A DNA stretch of 41,713 nucleotides from an uncultured Eubacteriaceae bacterium. Lineage in GTDB: Bacteria; Bacillota; Clostridia; Lachnospirales; CAG-274. The translations under genes were made by a program, and so were the position numbers. Each line of letters begins with the position of its first letter. Position 1 is the first letter of the stretch. The stretch is from positions 1 to 41,713 of the forward strand of contig CAOJPS010000004.1 of NCBI GenBank assembly GCA_948441255.1. The letters are read 5' to 3'. Under the pieces are notes generated by a model. It saw only the letters and a list, made by a program, of their open reading frames with translations, had not been told where the DNA came from and ran no database searches. Below are positions 24,243-33,469 of the stretch, piece by piece.

Positions 24243-25445
24243 ATGGGAGATATGCTTTCTCAAGATGAGATAAACGCTCTTTTGGGCGCCGCTTCGGATG
24301 GTCCGGAAGAAGAAGATTCCTCAGCTGCTTCAGGAATATATGATCTTTCAAATGATGAAAAGGATATTTTGGGTGAAATTGGAAACATTAGTATGGGAAC
24401 AGCGGCAACTACTTTATTTGCTCTGCTTAACCAAAAAGTTAATATAACAACCCCCAAAGTTTCTGTTTTTAGTTGGAAAGAACTTGCCGACAGATATGAT
24501 AGGCCTTGCGTAGGTATTAAGGTTGGTTATAAAGAGGGTCTTGTTGGTGCTAACGTACTTGTTCTTAAACAAGCTGACGTTATGATTATCGCAGACCTTA
24601 TGATGGGCGGAAGCGGAGAAGTTGATGATGGCAAGGAACTTTCTGAGCTTGACTTGAGCGCTATCGCGGAGGCTATGAATCAAATGGTTGGTTCTTCAGC
24701 TACATCGCTTTCATCTATGCTTAACACGAAAATTGATATAGATACTCCAAATGCTTTTGTTCTTGATTTTAATGATGATTCTTTTTTTGAACAATTGGGA
24801 TTTGAAGAAGACTCTATCGTTGCTACTTGTTTCAGAATGGAAGTTGGTACTCTGATTGACAGTGAAATTATGCAGATACTTCCTGTTAGTTTTGCTTTGG
24901 ATATGGTTAATTCGCTTAGAAACGGAATGAGTATGGAAGAACCTCCGGCACCTGAACCACAGGCCGCTGCTCCTCCACCTCCGGCGCCAGCGCCAACTAT
25001 GCAGCAGGCTCCTCCGCCGCAGCCGCAGCCTATGCCTCAACAGATGTATCAGCAGCCTATGTATGACTATAGTCAACAGCCGCAGATGTATCAGCAACCT
25101 ATGCCGCAGCCGCAGATGTATCAGCAGCCTATGCCTAATGTTAATGTTCAGCCTGCTCAATTTCAGAATTTTGATATATCATCTGTTATGCAGCAAAAAG
25201 AAAATATTGGCATAATTATGGATGTTCCTCTTGAAATTACTGTTGAGCTTGGAAGGACTCATAAGCTTATTAAGGAAATTTTGGAGTTTTCTCCAGGAAC
25301 AGTTGTTGAACTTGATAAACTTGCTGGAGAACCGATTGATATATTGGTTAATGGTAAACATATTGCCAAAGGCGAGGTTGTTGTTATTGATGAGAACTTT
25401 GGCGTTAGATTGACAGATATTGTAAGTGTTGAAGAAAGAATTTAA
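24243..25445 (+). CDS. fliY: Flagellar motor switch phosphatase FliY
   Basis: FliY joins a CheC-like CheY-P phosphatase to a FliN C-ring domain. The N-terminal peptide MLSQDEINALLGA resembles that of FliM. Both phosphatase sites are intact: E45 and N48 in GEIGNISMGTAAT, and E143 and N146 in AEAMNQMVGSSAT. A Pro/Gln/Met-rich linker of about 85 residues (about 231-318) includes recurring QMYQQPM units. The FliN/SpoA domain occupies the last 75 residues, with MDVPLEITVELGRTHK and ILEFSPGTVVELDK. Because no CheC, CheX or CheZ gene is visible here, FliY may be the main CheY-P phosphatase. Confidence 0.96.
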   Translation: MGDMLSQDEINALLGAASDGPEEEDSSAASGIYDLSNDEKDILGEIGNISMGTAATTLFALLNQKVNITTPKVSVFSWKELADRYDRPCVGIKVGYKEGLVGANVLVLKQADVMIIADLMMGGSGEVDDGKELSELDLSAIAEAMNQMVGSSATSLSSMLNTKIDIDTPNAFVLDFNDDSFFEQLGFEEDSIVATCFRMEVGTLIDSEIMQILPVSFALDMVNSLRNGMSMEEPPAPEPQAAAPPPPAPAPTMQQAPPPQPQPMPQQMYQQPMYDYSQQPQMYQQPMPQPQMYQQPMPNVNVQPAQFQNFDISSVMQQKENIGIIMDVPLEITVELGRTHKLIKEILEFSPGTVVELDKLAGEPIDILVNGKHIAKGEVVVIDENFGVRLTDIVSVEERI

Positions 25446-25474
25446 TTTATATAAAAACAAGGAGTGAATAAAAG

Positions 25475-25840
25475 ATGGCAGATAAAAATATTTTGTTGGT
25501 AGACGATGCCGCGTTTATGAGAATGATGCTTAAAGATATCTTGGTTAAGAATGGGTACAATGTTGTTGGTGAGGCTGAAAACGGAGCTAAGGCTTTGGAA
25601 AAATATAAAGAGCTTAAACCAACTCTTGTTATTATGGATATAACAATGCCCGAGATGGATGGTATTCAAGCGGCTAAAGCTATTAAAGCTGAAGACGGCA
25701 GCGCTCTTATTATTATGTGCTCCGCTATGGGTCAGCAGGCTATGGTTATTGAGTCAATTCAGGCAGGTGCGAGAGATTTTATTGTTAAGCCTTTCCAGCC
25801 GGACAGAGTTTTGGAAGCAGTTAAAAAAGTTATAGGATAA
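25475..25840 (+). CDS. cheY: Chemotaxis response regulator CheY
   Basis: A single receiver domain of 121 residues. The acidic pair is D10-D11, the phosphoacceptor is D55 in VIMDITMPEMDG, Ser83 stands at the conserved Thr/Ser position, and K105 is in FIVKPF. All catalytic positions are present. It lies after fliY, the standard place in Firmicutes operons, and would bind FliM once phosphorylated by CheA, which is not encoded in the window. Confidence 0.96.
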   Translation: MADKNILLVDDAAFMRMMLKDILVKNGYNVVGEAENGAKALEKYKELKPTLVIMDITMPEMDGIQAAKAIKAEDGSALIIMCSAMGQQAMVIESIQAGARDFIVKPFQPDRVLEAVKKVIG

Positions 25841-25847
25841 TTTTATT

Positions 25848-26267
25848 ATGTTTTTTAAATACATAATTTGTTTGCAATCTCAAATAGATAGTGAGAGCGA
25901 CTGGTCTTCAACATTTGGGATGATAGGCCAGTTTTTTCTCTTAATTGTTGTTTTCGCGGTTATATTGTTTCTTGCTTATTTTTCGACTAAATGGATTGCT
26001 TCTTCCCGAATGGGGCTTAAAAAAAACAGTTTTATTAAATTGATTTTTAATATGCCCCTTGGAGCAGGAAATTCAGTTGGAGTTATAAAGGTTGGTGAGC
26101 GATATTTTTTGATTGGTATTTCGAAAGAAAATATTAACTGTATTGCGGAAATTGACGGAAATGATATTCCTGATAGTGAAAACGAAACGGTTAAGTTTCC
26201 CTTTGAAAAATATTTTCAAGAGTATTTTAATAAAAATAAAGCTAATGATAAGAAAGATAAAGAATAA
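25848..26267 (+). CDS. fliO: Flagellar biosynthetic protein FliO
   Basis: FliO (FliZ in Bacillus) helps assemble the FliP/Q/R export gate. The 139-residue protein has one membrane helix at about residues 22-45, then a conserved basic cytoplasmic part with GNSVGVIKVGERYFLIGISKE. No strong ribosome binding site precedes the ATG seven bases after cheY, so translation may depend on coupling. Position before fliP supports the call. Confidence 0.87.
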   Translation: MFFKYIICLQSQIDSESDWSSTFGMIGQFFLLIVVFAVILFLAYFSTKWIASSRMGLKKNSFIKLIFNMPLGAGNSVGVIKVGERYFLIGISKENINCIAEIDGNDIPDSENETVKFPFEKYFQEYFNKNKANDKKDKE

Positions 26268-26284
26268 ATTGGAGCGAAAATATT

Positions 26285-27064
26285 ATGCACAAGAAAAGTT
26301 TATTAAAGTTTATTATTTGTGGTATTATTGTTTTTGGCGTTGTTTTTGCTGTTGGTTCCGCTGTTTTTGCGGAAAATGAAATATTGGGAACTTTGCCTAA
26401 TATTGATATTAACATTAATGGTGAAAGCGGTACAGAAGCTACCGCCTCAACGCTGCAGGTTCTTTTATTAATTGCTGTTTTGACTTTGGCTCCTTCTCTT
26501 ATTATTTTGCTTACTTCTTTTACAAGGATTATTATTACTCTCCATTTTTTGCGTGCCGCTTTGGGAACTCAACAAATGCCTCCTAATCAGATTTTAATTG
26601 GATTGGCATTATTTTTGACAATCTTTATTATGAGCCCTACTATAGCTAAAATAAGTGAGGAAGCGTTTACGCCATATTCGGAAGGACAGATTTCTCAAGA
26701 GGAATTTGTTGATAGGTCTATGAGTCCTATTAGAGAATTTATGTTTAAGCAAGTTGAAAATAAAGACCTTAAGCTTTTTGCTGACATATCTGGAGATACA
26801 TCTTATGAAAACAAAGATGAGATTCCTAATTCTGTTCTTATTCCGGCTTTTATACTTGGGGAAATAACAAAGGGTTTTAAAATTGGTTTTATACTCTATA
26901 TACCTTTTATCGCTATTGATATGGTTGTTGCTTCAACTTTGATGGCTATGGGTATGATGATGCTCCCTCCTGCTTTGATTTCGGCTCCTTTTAAAATATT
27001 ATTGTTTATTTTGGTGGACGGATGGAATTTGGTTATAGGCAATCTTATGAAGACATTTAGGTAA
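26285..27064 (+). CDS. fliP: Flagellar export gate protein FliP
   Basis: FliP makes the core of the export gate. A signal-like N-terminal helix (about residues 5-30, ending SAVFAE) precedes the conserved TM segments. Signatures include PSLIILLTSFTRIIITLHFLR near 78, the LGTQQMPPNQILIGLALFLT stretch near 93, AFILGEITKGFKIGF near 190 and DMVVASTLMAMGMMMLPP near 217. Length is 259. An RBS, GGAG, lies nine bases upstream. Confidence 0.97.
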   Translation: MHKKSLLKFIICGIIVFGVVFAVGSAVFAENEILGTLPNIDININGESGTEATASTLQVLLLIAVLTLAPSLIILLTSFTRIIITLHFLRAALGTQQMPPNQILIGLALFLTIFIMSPTIAKISEEAFTPYSEGQISQEEFVDRSMSPIREFMFKQVENKDLKLFADISGDTSYENKDEIPNSVLIPAFILGEITKGFKIGFILYIPFIAIDMVVASTLMAMGMMMLPPALISAPFKILLFILVDGWNLVIGNLMKTFR

Positions 27065-27079
27065 AGGAGTGAGGGTTAA

Positions 27080-27349
27080 GTGTCACAAGATACAGTTATT
27101 ACGGTTGTACAAGAAACATTGAAAGCTATTCTTTACGCATCCGCGCCTCCTTTGCTTATGGGACTTATTGTTGGACTTATTGTCAGCATATTCCAGACTG
27201 TTACGTCTATTAATGAACAAACTCTTGCTTTTATCGCGAAAATTCTGGCTATCTTTATTTCGCTTATTATTTTTGGCGCTTTTATGCTTACTACGCTGCA
27301 AGAGTTGTTCTTAAATCTGTATTCGGATTTTTCGAAATTTATACAGTAA
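27080..27349 (+). CDS. fliQ: Flagellar export gate protein FliQ
   Basis: FliQ is a two-helix gate subunit. The 89-residue protein has helices at about 17-40 and 52-75, with the motif PLLMGLIVGLIVSIFQTVTS and INEQTLAFIAKI between them. The GTG start follows AAGGAGTGAGGG. Order fliP-fliQ-fliR is conserved. Confidence 0.96.
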   Translation: MSQDTVITVVQETLKAILYASAPPLLMGLIVGLIVSIFQTVTSINEQTLAFIAKILAIFISLIIFGAFMLTTLQELFLNLYSDFSKFIQ

Positions 27350-27364
27350 GAAAAGAGGCGTTGT

Positions 27365-28168
27365 ATGGAATCTTCAAATGCTGCCGCTTTAGTTGAGATT
27401 TTTTCAAACGCGGATATATTTATTCTTATTTTTGTGAGAATTTTTGGTACTATTGTTGTTACGCCCGTTATTGGAGGCAGACATATTCCTTCTATGGCAA
27501 GAATTGGTTTGTCGCTGGCTTTGGCGGGAATTGTACTTTATTCGGGCAATATATCTCAGATTGAGTATACGGATACTGTTTTGGGTTATGGTTTTTTGAT
27601 AATTAAAGAATTTGTTGTTGGTTTGGTTATTGGATTTGTTGTTTATCTTGTTCTTAATATTTCTTACCTAGCTGGACATTTTACTGACCAGCAGGTTGGG
27701 TTTTCTATGGTTAGCGTTTTTGATCCTATTACACAAGAACAAGTTCCTATTAGTGGTAATTTGTATTATCTTGCGCTATGTACTTTAATGATAGTTACTA
27801 ATGGGCATCATTTAATTATTAAGTCTTTATTTTACAGCTATAAAGCTATTCCTTTGGGAACGGGTCAAATACTTGAAAATGGTAGATTGATTTCTGTTTT
27901 TTTGGGATTGGCAGTTGACTTTTTCGCTATTGGATTTTCTGTCGCTCTGCCTGTTATCGCCATTATATTAATTTCTGATTTGGTTTTGGGTATACTTATA
28001 AAAACAGTTCCTCAGATAAATGTTTTTGTTGTTGGTATGCCGGCTAAGGTGTTTATTGGTTTGGCGACAATTATGCTTATTTCACCTATGCTTATTGGTG
28101 TTTCTAATATGTTTTATAATGAAATTTCCGAGGCTTTACTTAATGTTATAAAGGTTATGATGCCATGA
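27365..28168 (+). CDS. fliR: Flagellar export gate protein FliR
   Basis: FliR completes the FliPQR gate. The 267-residue, strongly hydrophobic protein carries the family segments RIFGTIVVTPVIGGRHIP near residue 21, FVVGLVIGFVVYLVLN near 80, FDPITQEQVPISGNL-YL near 120 and KTVPQINVFVVGMPAK near 213. Four bases overlap flhB (ATGA). Confidence 0.95.
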   Translation: MESSNAAALVEIFSNADIFILIFVRIFGTIVVTPVIGGRHIPSMARIGLSLALAGIVLYSGNISQIEYTDTVLGYGFLIIKEFVVGLVIGFVVYLVLNISYLAGHFTDQQVGFSMVSVFDPITQEQVPISGNLYYLALCTLMIVTNGHHLIIKSLFYSYKAIPLGTGQILENGRLISVFLGLAVDFFAIGFSVALPVIAIILISDLVLGILIKTVPQINVFVVGMPAKVFIGLATIMLISPMLIGVSNMFYNEISEALLNVIKVMMP

Positions 28169-29280
28169 GATTTGAAAAAGAAAAAAAGTTATATATTAAT
28201 ATAAATCTTCATTTTTTTGATGGAGAAAAAACCGAACAGCCTACTCCTAAAAAGCTTGAAAAGGCGAGAGAGCAGGGGCAGGTGGCAATGAGCAAGGAAA
28301 TTGCCACAGCTATTTTGTTTATATTTGGTTTTCTTTCCATTAAGATTTTTGCCGGATATATGTATGACGGTTCAGCAGAACTTATTACACATAATTTTTC
28401 TCTTATTGGAGATATTGACAGTATTTTTGAAAAGCAATATATGATTGAACTTATATTGTTTATACTTGGTAAAATTTTTCTTGTTTGCCTGCCTATATTT
28501 ATTGTCATACTTATTTTGGGCGTCGTAACTAATGTTATACAGGTGGGCTGGCACCCTACGGCTGAACCGTTAAAGCCAAAACTTGGCAATTTAAGCCCTT
28601 TAAAGGGGATTAAACGAATGTTTTCCGTTCGTTCGTTGGTTGAGCTTATTAAATCACTTTTAAAATTATTTTTTGTCTGCTATGTTATTTATAATGGTGT
28701 TATTGATGAGTTGCCTATTATAAGAACTCTTATGTTTATGAACGTTTCAAAGGCGTTTATATATGTTGGAGATTTGTGTGTTGATTTGGGTATAAAGGTT
28801 GGCTGTTATTTTATTATAATAGCTGTTGCCGACTTTATTTATCAAAAAAGGTCGCATATTAAAAAGCTTAAAATGAGCAAGCAGGAAGTTAAAGATGAGT
28901 ATAAAAATATAGAAGGCGACCCTCAGGTTAAAGGTCAGATTAAACAAAGAATGCGACAAGCTTCTATGCGGCGTATGATGCAGCAAGTTCCTGACGCTGA
29001 CGTTATTATTACAAATCCTACTCATTATGCTGTCGCTCTTAAATATGACAAAGAAAAAGCCGACGCTCCTATTGTTTTGGCAAAGGGTGTTGACCATTTG
29101 GCAAGGCGTATTAAGGAAATTGCAAAGGACAGCAATGTTGAGATTGTTGAAAATAAACCTTTGGCAAGAGCTTTGTATAACACTGTTGATGTTGGAAATC
29201 AAATTCCGCCGGAGTTATATCAAGCTGTTGCGGATATTTTGGCTTTTGTTTATAATCTTAAAAATAAGAAACTTAATTAG
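28165..29280 (+). CDS. flhB: Flagellar export protein FlhB
   Basis: FlhB controls the export substrate switch through autocleavage. The motif NPTH is intact at about residues 283-286. The N-terminal motif GEKTEQPTPKKLEKAREQG begins at about residue 20, after a slightly long leader. Four membrane segments follow between about 45 and 230, then the cytoplasmic domain. At 371 residues it is complete. It would pair with FliK, also in this operon, to end hook growth. Confidence 0.96.
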   Translation: MRFEKEKKLYININLHFFDGEKTEQPTPKKLEKAREQGQVAMSKEIATAILFIFGFLSIKIFAGYMYDGSAELITHNFSLIGDIDSIFEKQYMIELILFILGKIFLVCLPIFIVILILGVVTNVIQVGWHPTAEPLKPKLGNLSPLKGIKRMFSVRSLVELIKSLLKLFFVCYVIYNGVIDELPIIRTLMFMNVSKAFIYVGDLCVDLGIKVGCYFIIIAVADFIYQKRSHIKKLKMSKQEVKDEYKNIEGDPQVKGQIKQRMRQASMRRMMQQVPDADVIITNPTHYAVALKYDKEKADAPIVLAKGVDHLARRIKEIAKDSNVEIVENKPLARALYNTVDVGNQIPPELYQAVADILAFVYNLKNKKLN

Positions 29281-29334
29281 ATGTGGTTTAAAAGCCTGCA
29301 TTGAGTTTTTAGTAAAAAGAAAAGGAGTTTTAAT

Positions 29335-31371
29335 ATGAAAATTCGCGAAATGCTTCTTGGAGTATTTATTGTTGCAATTATTCTTATTATTGTTGTTCCG
29401 CCTCCGGCAGGTTTTTTGGACTTTTTGTTTATGTTGAATATTTTTGTGTCGTTGCTTATTCTGATGAACTCGATTTACTCAAAAAAATCGCTTGAAATGT
29501 CTATGTTTCCTACGCTGCTTTTGATTACTACTTTGTTTAGAATCGCTCTTAACCTTTGCTCTACACGTCTTATTCTTGGCGAGGGTTATGCTGGCGAGGT
29601 TGTGGCTACCTTTGGTAACTTTGTTGCCGGCGGAAATATGACTGTCGGTATTATTATGTTTGCTATTATCGTTATTGTTAATTTTATGGTTATTACCAAA
29701 GGCTCTGACAGAGTGGCGGAAGTAACAGCGCGTTTTACTCTTGACGCTATGCCTGGTAAGCAGATGGCTATTGATGCCGACCTTAACACAGGTCTTATTA
29801 ATGAAGATGAAGCTAAGGCTAGAAGAAAGGAAATTCAGGACGAGGCAAGTTTTTTTGGTTCTATGGATGGTGCTACAAAGTTTGTTAAAGGAGACGCTAT
29901 AGCGGGTATTCTTATTACTTTTGTTAATTTGATAGGCGGTATAGCTATTGGTATGCTTGGTATGGGTTTGGCTTTTGGAGAAGCGGCTGAAAAGTTTACA
30001 CTTATGACTATCGGTGACGGTCTTGTTGGTCAAATTCCAGCGCTTATGATTTCTACCGCTACGGGCGTGCTTGTTACAAAAGCGACTGATGATACAAATA
30101 TTAGCGGTCAGATTACAGGACAGCTTTTTTCTAAGCCGATTACTTTGTATATAGCGGGAGCTGTTATGGTGTTTTTAGGTGTGTTTACTCCGCTTCCTAT
30201 GTACTTTTTCGTTCCTTTTGGAATTTTGCTTTTATATTGTGGATATGCCTTGGACAGAGCTCAGAAGGTTGCCTCTATTCAAACGGAAATTACTACTGAT
30301 GATTCGGAGGTTGAGGAAATTAGAAAACCAGAAAATGTTATTTCTTTGCTGAATGTTGACCCGATTTTGCTTATATTTGGATATGGGCTTATACCTCTGG
30401 TTGATAATAATCAAGGAGGAGATCTTCTTGACCGTGTTGTTATGATAAGACGGCAGATTGCGCTTGAACTTGGCGCGGTTGTTCCTGTTATTCGTCTTAG
30501 GGACGATATTAAACTTAGTCCTAATCAATATAGAATATTAATTAAAGGAGTTGACGTTGCTGGCGGTGAGATTATGTTTGACCATTATATGGCTATGAAT
30601 CCCGGGTATGTTGAGGAAGAAATTGATGGTATTGAAACTGTTGAACCGTATCTTGGGCTTCCTGCTTTGTGGATTTCTGAATCACAGAGAGAAAGAGCCG
30701 AGGCTTTTGGCTATACTGTCGTAGACCCCCCAGCTATTATCGCTACTCATCTGACAGAGGTTATAAGAAATAATCTTCACGAACTTTTAAGCAGACAGGA
30801 TGTTCAGAATCTTGTTGATAATGTGAAAGAAAATCATCCTGTTCTTATTGACGAACTTATTCCTAAGCAAATGTCAATTGGAGATGTTCAGAAAGTGCTT
30901 GCCAATCTTTTGAATGAAGGAGTTTCTATAAGGGATTTGGTTACTATACTTGAAACTTTAGCTGATTATTCTCAGCTTACGAGAGATACGGATATGCTTA
31001 CTGAATATGTGAGACAATCTTTGAGAAGGTCTATTTCTCAAAAATATTTTGGTGAGGAGGTTAATAACAAAGTTATTACCTTGGACCCTCAAGTTGAACA
31101 GGAAATCAGAGATAGTGTTCAGCAGACCGAACATGGTTCGTATATTTCTATGGACCCTGACAGAACTCAAATGATTTTCGCAAGCCTTAATAAGGAAATT
31201 TCTAAGCTTACTTCACTTGGTCTTCAGCCTATTATTCTTACTTCTCCTATTGTGAGGATTTATTTTAAAAGACTTGTTGAACAGGTTGCTCCTGATTTGG
31301 TGGTTCTGTCTTTTAATGAAATTGAACCAAATGCCGAAATACAGTCTATTGGAATGGTGGGTATTGTATGA
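29335..31371 (+). CDS. flhA: Flagellar export protein FlhA
   Basis: FlhA forms the nonameric export ring beneath the gate. The 678-residue protein has about eight hydrophobic segments in its first half. Conserved stretches include LFRIALNLCSTRLIL near residue 61, ARFTLDAMPGKQMAIDADLN near 131 and DGLVGQIPALMISTATGVLV near 225. The cytoplasmic half, from about 330, is complete and ends in the usual ELVPNAEI-like EIEPNAEIQSIG. It overlaps flhF by four bases. Confidence 0.97.
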   Translation: MKIREMLLGVFIVAIILIIVVPPPAGFLDFLFMLNIFVSLLILMNSIYSKKSLEMSMFPTLLLITTLFRIALNLCSTRLILGEGYAGEVVATFGNFVAGGNMTVGIIMFAIIVIVNFMVITKGSDRVAEVTARFTLDAMPGKQMAIDADLNTGLINEDEAKARRKEIQDEASFFGSMDGATKFVKGDAIAGILITFVNLIGGIAIGMLGMGLAFGEAAEKFTLMTIGDGLVGQIPALMISTATGVLVTKATDDTNISGQITGQLFSKPITLYIAGAVMVFLGVFTPLPMYFFVPFGILLLYCGYALDRAQKVASIQTEITTDDSEVEEIRKPENVISLLNVDPILLIFGYGLIPLVDNNQGGDLLDRVVMIRRQIALELGAVVPVIRLRDDIKLSPNQYRILIKGVDVAGGEIMFDHYMAMNPGYVEEEIDGIETVEPYLGLPALWISESQRERAEAFGYTVVDPPAIIATHLTEVIRNNLHELLSRQDVQNLVDNVKENHPVLIDELIPKQMSIGDVQKVLANLLNEGVSIRDLVTILETLADYSQLTRDTDMLTEYVRQSLRRSISQKYFGEEVNNKVITLDPQVEQEIRDSVQQTEHGSYISMDPDRTQMIFASLNKEISKLTSLGLQPIILTSPIVRIYFKRLVEQVAPDLVVLSFNEIEPNAEIQSIGMVGIV

Positions 31372-32567
31372 AAATGAAAAAATATGAGGCGCTTACTGAG
31401 CAACAGGCTATTGAAATGGTTAAAAACGAGCTTGGTATGGACGCTATAATTTTAAATATTAAGAAAATTCAGCCCAAAGGCTTATTCGCTTTTTTTAGAA
31501 AACCTCGAGTTGAGGTTACGGCGGCCTATGAGGATAAACCTGTTGTAAGTAAGGAAATCTTTGAGAATAAAGAAAATAAAAACGAAGGTTCTTCCTTTAA
31601 TAAAAGAATGATTGAAAAATCCGCTCAGGATACTAAGAAAATAGCGAAACAACAACAAACTATTGATGAGCTTGAAAAGAAACTTAATGATACAGAGGGA
31701 CTTTTAGAACAGGTTATGCAAAAGCTTTCAGTTTCGTCACATAATTTTGATTCCCCTCGAAAATATGATAACGCTATGCTTCAATTTTTTTATGAAAAGC
31801 TGACATCTCAGGGTGTTTCTTCGAAAATTTCGGAGGTTTTGCTTAAAGATATTGAAAATATTGAAGATTTAGATAATTTGGATATTAACTTAATTGTAAA
31901 AGTGGTGTATAATAGAATAATAAATATACTTGGTGAGCCTAAAATTCTTAAAGTTGAAAAAAGAGGACGGCAGGCGTATGCTAAGAATGTTGTTTTTATT
32001 GGTCCTACGGGAGTTGGAAAAACGACTACTATTGCTAAAATTTCCTCTCAGTTTATTTTTAATGATAAATTGAATGTTGGCTTTATTACTGCTGATACTT
32101 ATAGAATAGCTGCTGTTGAGCAATTAAAAACTTATGCTGATATACTTGATTCGGAGGTTGGTGTTGTTTATAACAGCGAAGATGTAATTGAAAAAATAAA
32201 CGAATTTAAAGTTGTGAATGATGTTATTTTTATTGATACCGCAGGAAGATCTCATAAAAATGATGAAAATTTGAAAGAGCTTAAATCTTTTCTGGAGGTT
32301 ATTCCGGATGCGGAAATATATCTTGTTCTTAGTATTACAACAAAATATGAGGATTTATTGAGTATTATAAATGCTTATTCTAAAATTACAGATTTTAAAA
32401 TTATATTTACTAAGCTTGATGAAACTTCATGTCTTGGTTCGGTTTTGAATATTTGTTATGAAACAGGAAGGGAAATTTCCTATGCTACTAACGGACAGAA
32501 TGTTCCAGATGATATAGATGTTATTAAACCGGAGGAAATTGCGAGAGATTTATTGGGGAGTAGGTAA
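31368..32567 (+). CDS. flhF: Flagellar SRP-like GTPase FlhF
   Basis: FlhF sets flagellar placement and number with FlhG. The N-terminal B domain reads KKYEALTEQQAIEMVKNELG. A coiled linker follows, then an NG domain with GPTGVGKTTTIAKIS near residue 208, TADTYRIAAVEQLKTYADIL near 242 and DTAGRSHKND near 290. The specificity motif FTKLDET is near 346. All G motifs are intact. It is coupled to flhA at one end and followed five bases later by flhG. Confidence 0.96.
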   Translation: MKMKKYEALTEQQAIEMVKNELGMDAIILNIKKIQPKGLFAFFRKPRVEVTAAYEDKPVVSKEIFENKENKNEGSSFNKRMIEKSAQDTKKIAKQQQTIDELEKKLNDTEGLLEQVMQKLSVSSHNFDSPRKYDNAMLQFFYEKLTSQGVSSKISEVLLKDIENIEDLDNLDINLIVKVVYNRIINILGEPKILKVEKRGRQAYAKNVVFIGPTGVGKTTTIAKISSQFIFNDKLNVGFITADTYRIAAVEQLKTYADILDSEVGVVYNSEDVIEKINEFKVVNDVIFIDTAGRSHKNDENLKELKSFLEVIPDAEIYLVLSITTKYEDLLSIINAYSKITDFKIIFTKLDETSCLGSVLNICYETGREISYATNGQNVPDDIDVIKPEEIARDLLGSR

Positions 32568-32572
32568 ATATT

Positions 32573-33463
32573 ATGATGGACCAAGCTGATAGTTTGAGAA
32601 ATTTAGTTAATAAAAATTTTAATAACGCTAATAAGAAAGCGGAACTCTCATCAAGAGTTATCACTGTTACAAGCGGTAAGGGCGGAGTTGGAAAAACTAA
32701 TTTTTCACTTAATCTCGCTATTCAATTTAGTAAATTTAATAAGAGAGTTGTTATTATAGACGCTGATTTTGGATTGGCTAATATTGAGGTGCTTTTTGGA
32801 ATTTTGCCGAAATATAATCTCGCTGATGTTTTGAGAGGAGAAAAAGATGTTGAGGATGTGTTGACAGACGGACCTATGGGTATTAAATTTATTTCGGGCG
32901 GTTCTGGACTTAAAGAACTTTCAAATATTAGTGAAAAACAACTTAATTATTTTATTAATAATTTTTCTTATCTTGACGCTATTTCTGATATAATTATTAT
33001 TGATACTGGTGCTGGTATTTCGAAATCGGTTATTAATTTTATTAAAGCTTCAGATGAAACTATTATTGTTACTACGCCTGAACCTACTTCTATAACAGAC
33101 GCTTACGCGCTTATTAAAACAATTAAAGAGGAAAGGTATGGTAATATTCCTGATTTTAAAGTTGTTGTCAATAGAGTTGATGACGATGAAGAGGGAATAG
33201 AGATATATAATAAAATCTCAAGAGCGTCTTCTAAATTTCTTGGAGTTCCTTTGCAAAATCTAGGATATATTCCTTATGATAGATTTTTGGTTAAAGCTGT
33301 TAAACATCAGCAGCCGGCTACAATGTGTTTTCCTAATTGTGAGTTTACTAAGGCTATTGAGAAAATAGGAAGTATTCTTATGGATGTTCCTGTAAACAAA
33401 GATACTGATAAATCTGGTATACGAGGTTTTGTAAAAAGATTGGTTAATATATTTGGCGGTTAG
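32573..33463 (+). CDS. flhG: Flagellar number regulator FlhG (MinD/ParA-like ATPase)
   Basis: FlhG (YlxH/FleN) is a MinD-like ATPase that activates FlhF and limits flagellar number. The deviant Walker A is SGKGGVGKTNFS near residue 35, followed by VVIIDADFGLANIEVLFG near 60 and IIIDTGAGIS near 140. The N-terminal helix DQADSLRNLVNKNF resembles the DQAxxLR motif that stimulates FlhF. Full length at 296 residues. Confidence 0.95.
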   Translation: MMDQADSLRNLVNKNFNNANKKAELSSRVITVTSGKGGVGKTNFSLNLAIQFSKFNKRVVIIDADFGLANIEVLFGILPKYNLADVLRGEKDVEDVLTDGPMGIKFISGGSGLKELSNISEKQLNYFINNFSYLDAISDIIIIDTGAGISKSVINFIKASDETIIVTTPEPTSITDAYALIKTIKEERYGNIPDFKVVVNRVDDDEEGIEIYNKISRASSKFLGVPLQNLGYIPYDRFLVKAVKHQQPATMCFPNCEFTKAIEKIGSILMDVPVNKDTDKSGIRGFVKRLVNIFGG

Positions 33464-33469
33464 GAGGCG

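Noticed and set aside
24930-25150. CRISPR-like direct repeats
   Set aside because: The repeats encode the in-frame QMYQQPM units of FliY, differ in spacing and lack unique spacers.
24711-25160. 149-codon minus-strand frame opposite fliY
   Set aside because: It is a shadow of the Pro/Gln-rich linker, highly repetitive in His/Arg/Leu, with no RBS, and opposite a certain gene.
29479-30033. 184-codon minus-strand frame opposite flhA
   Set aside because: Antisense to a clearly conserved gene; composition Ser/Asn/Lys-rich without motifs.
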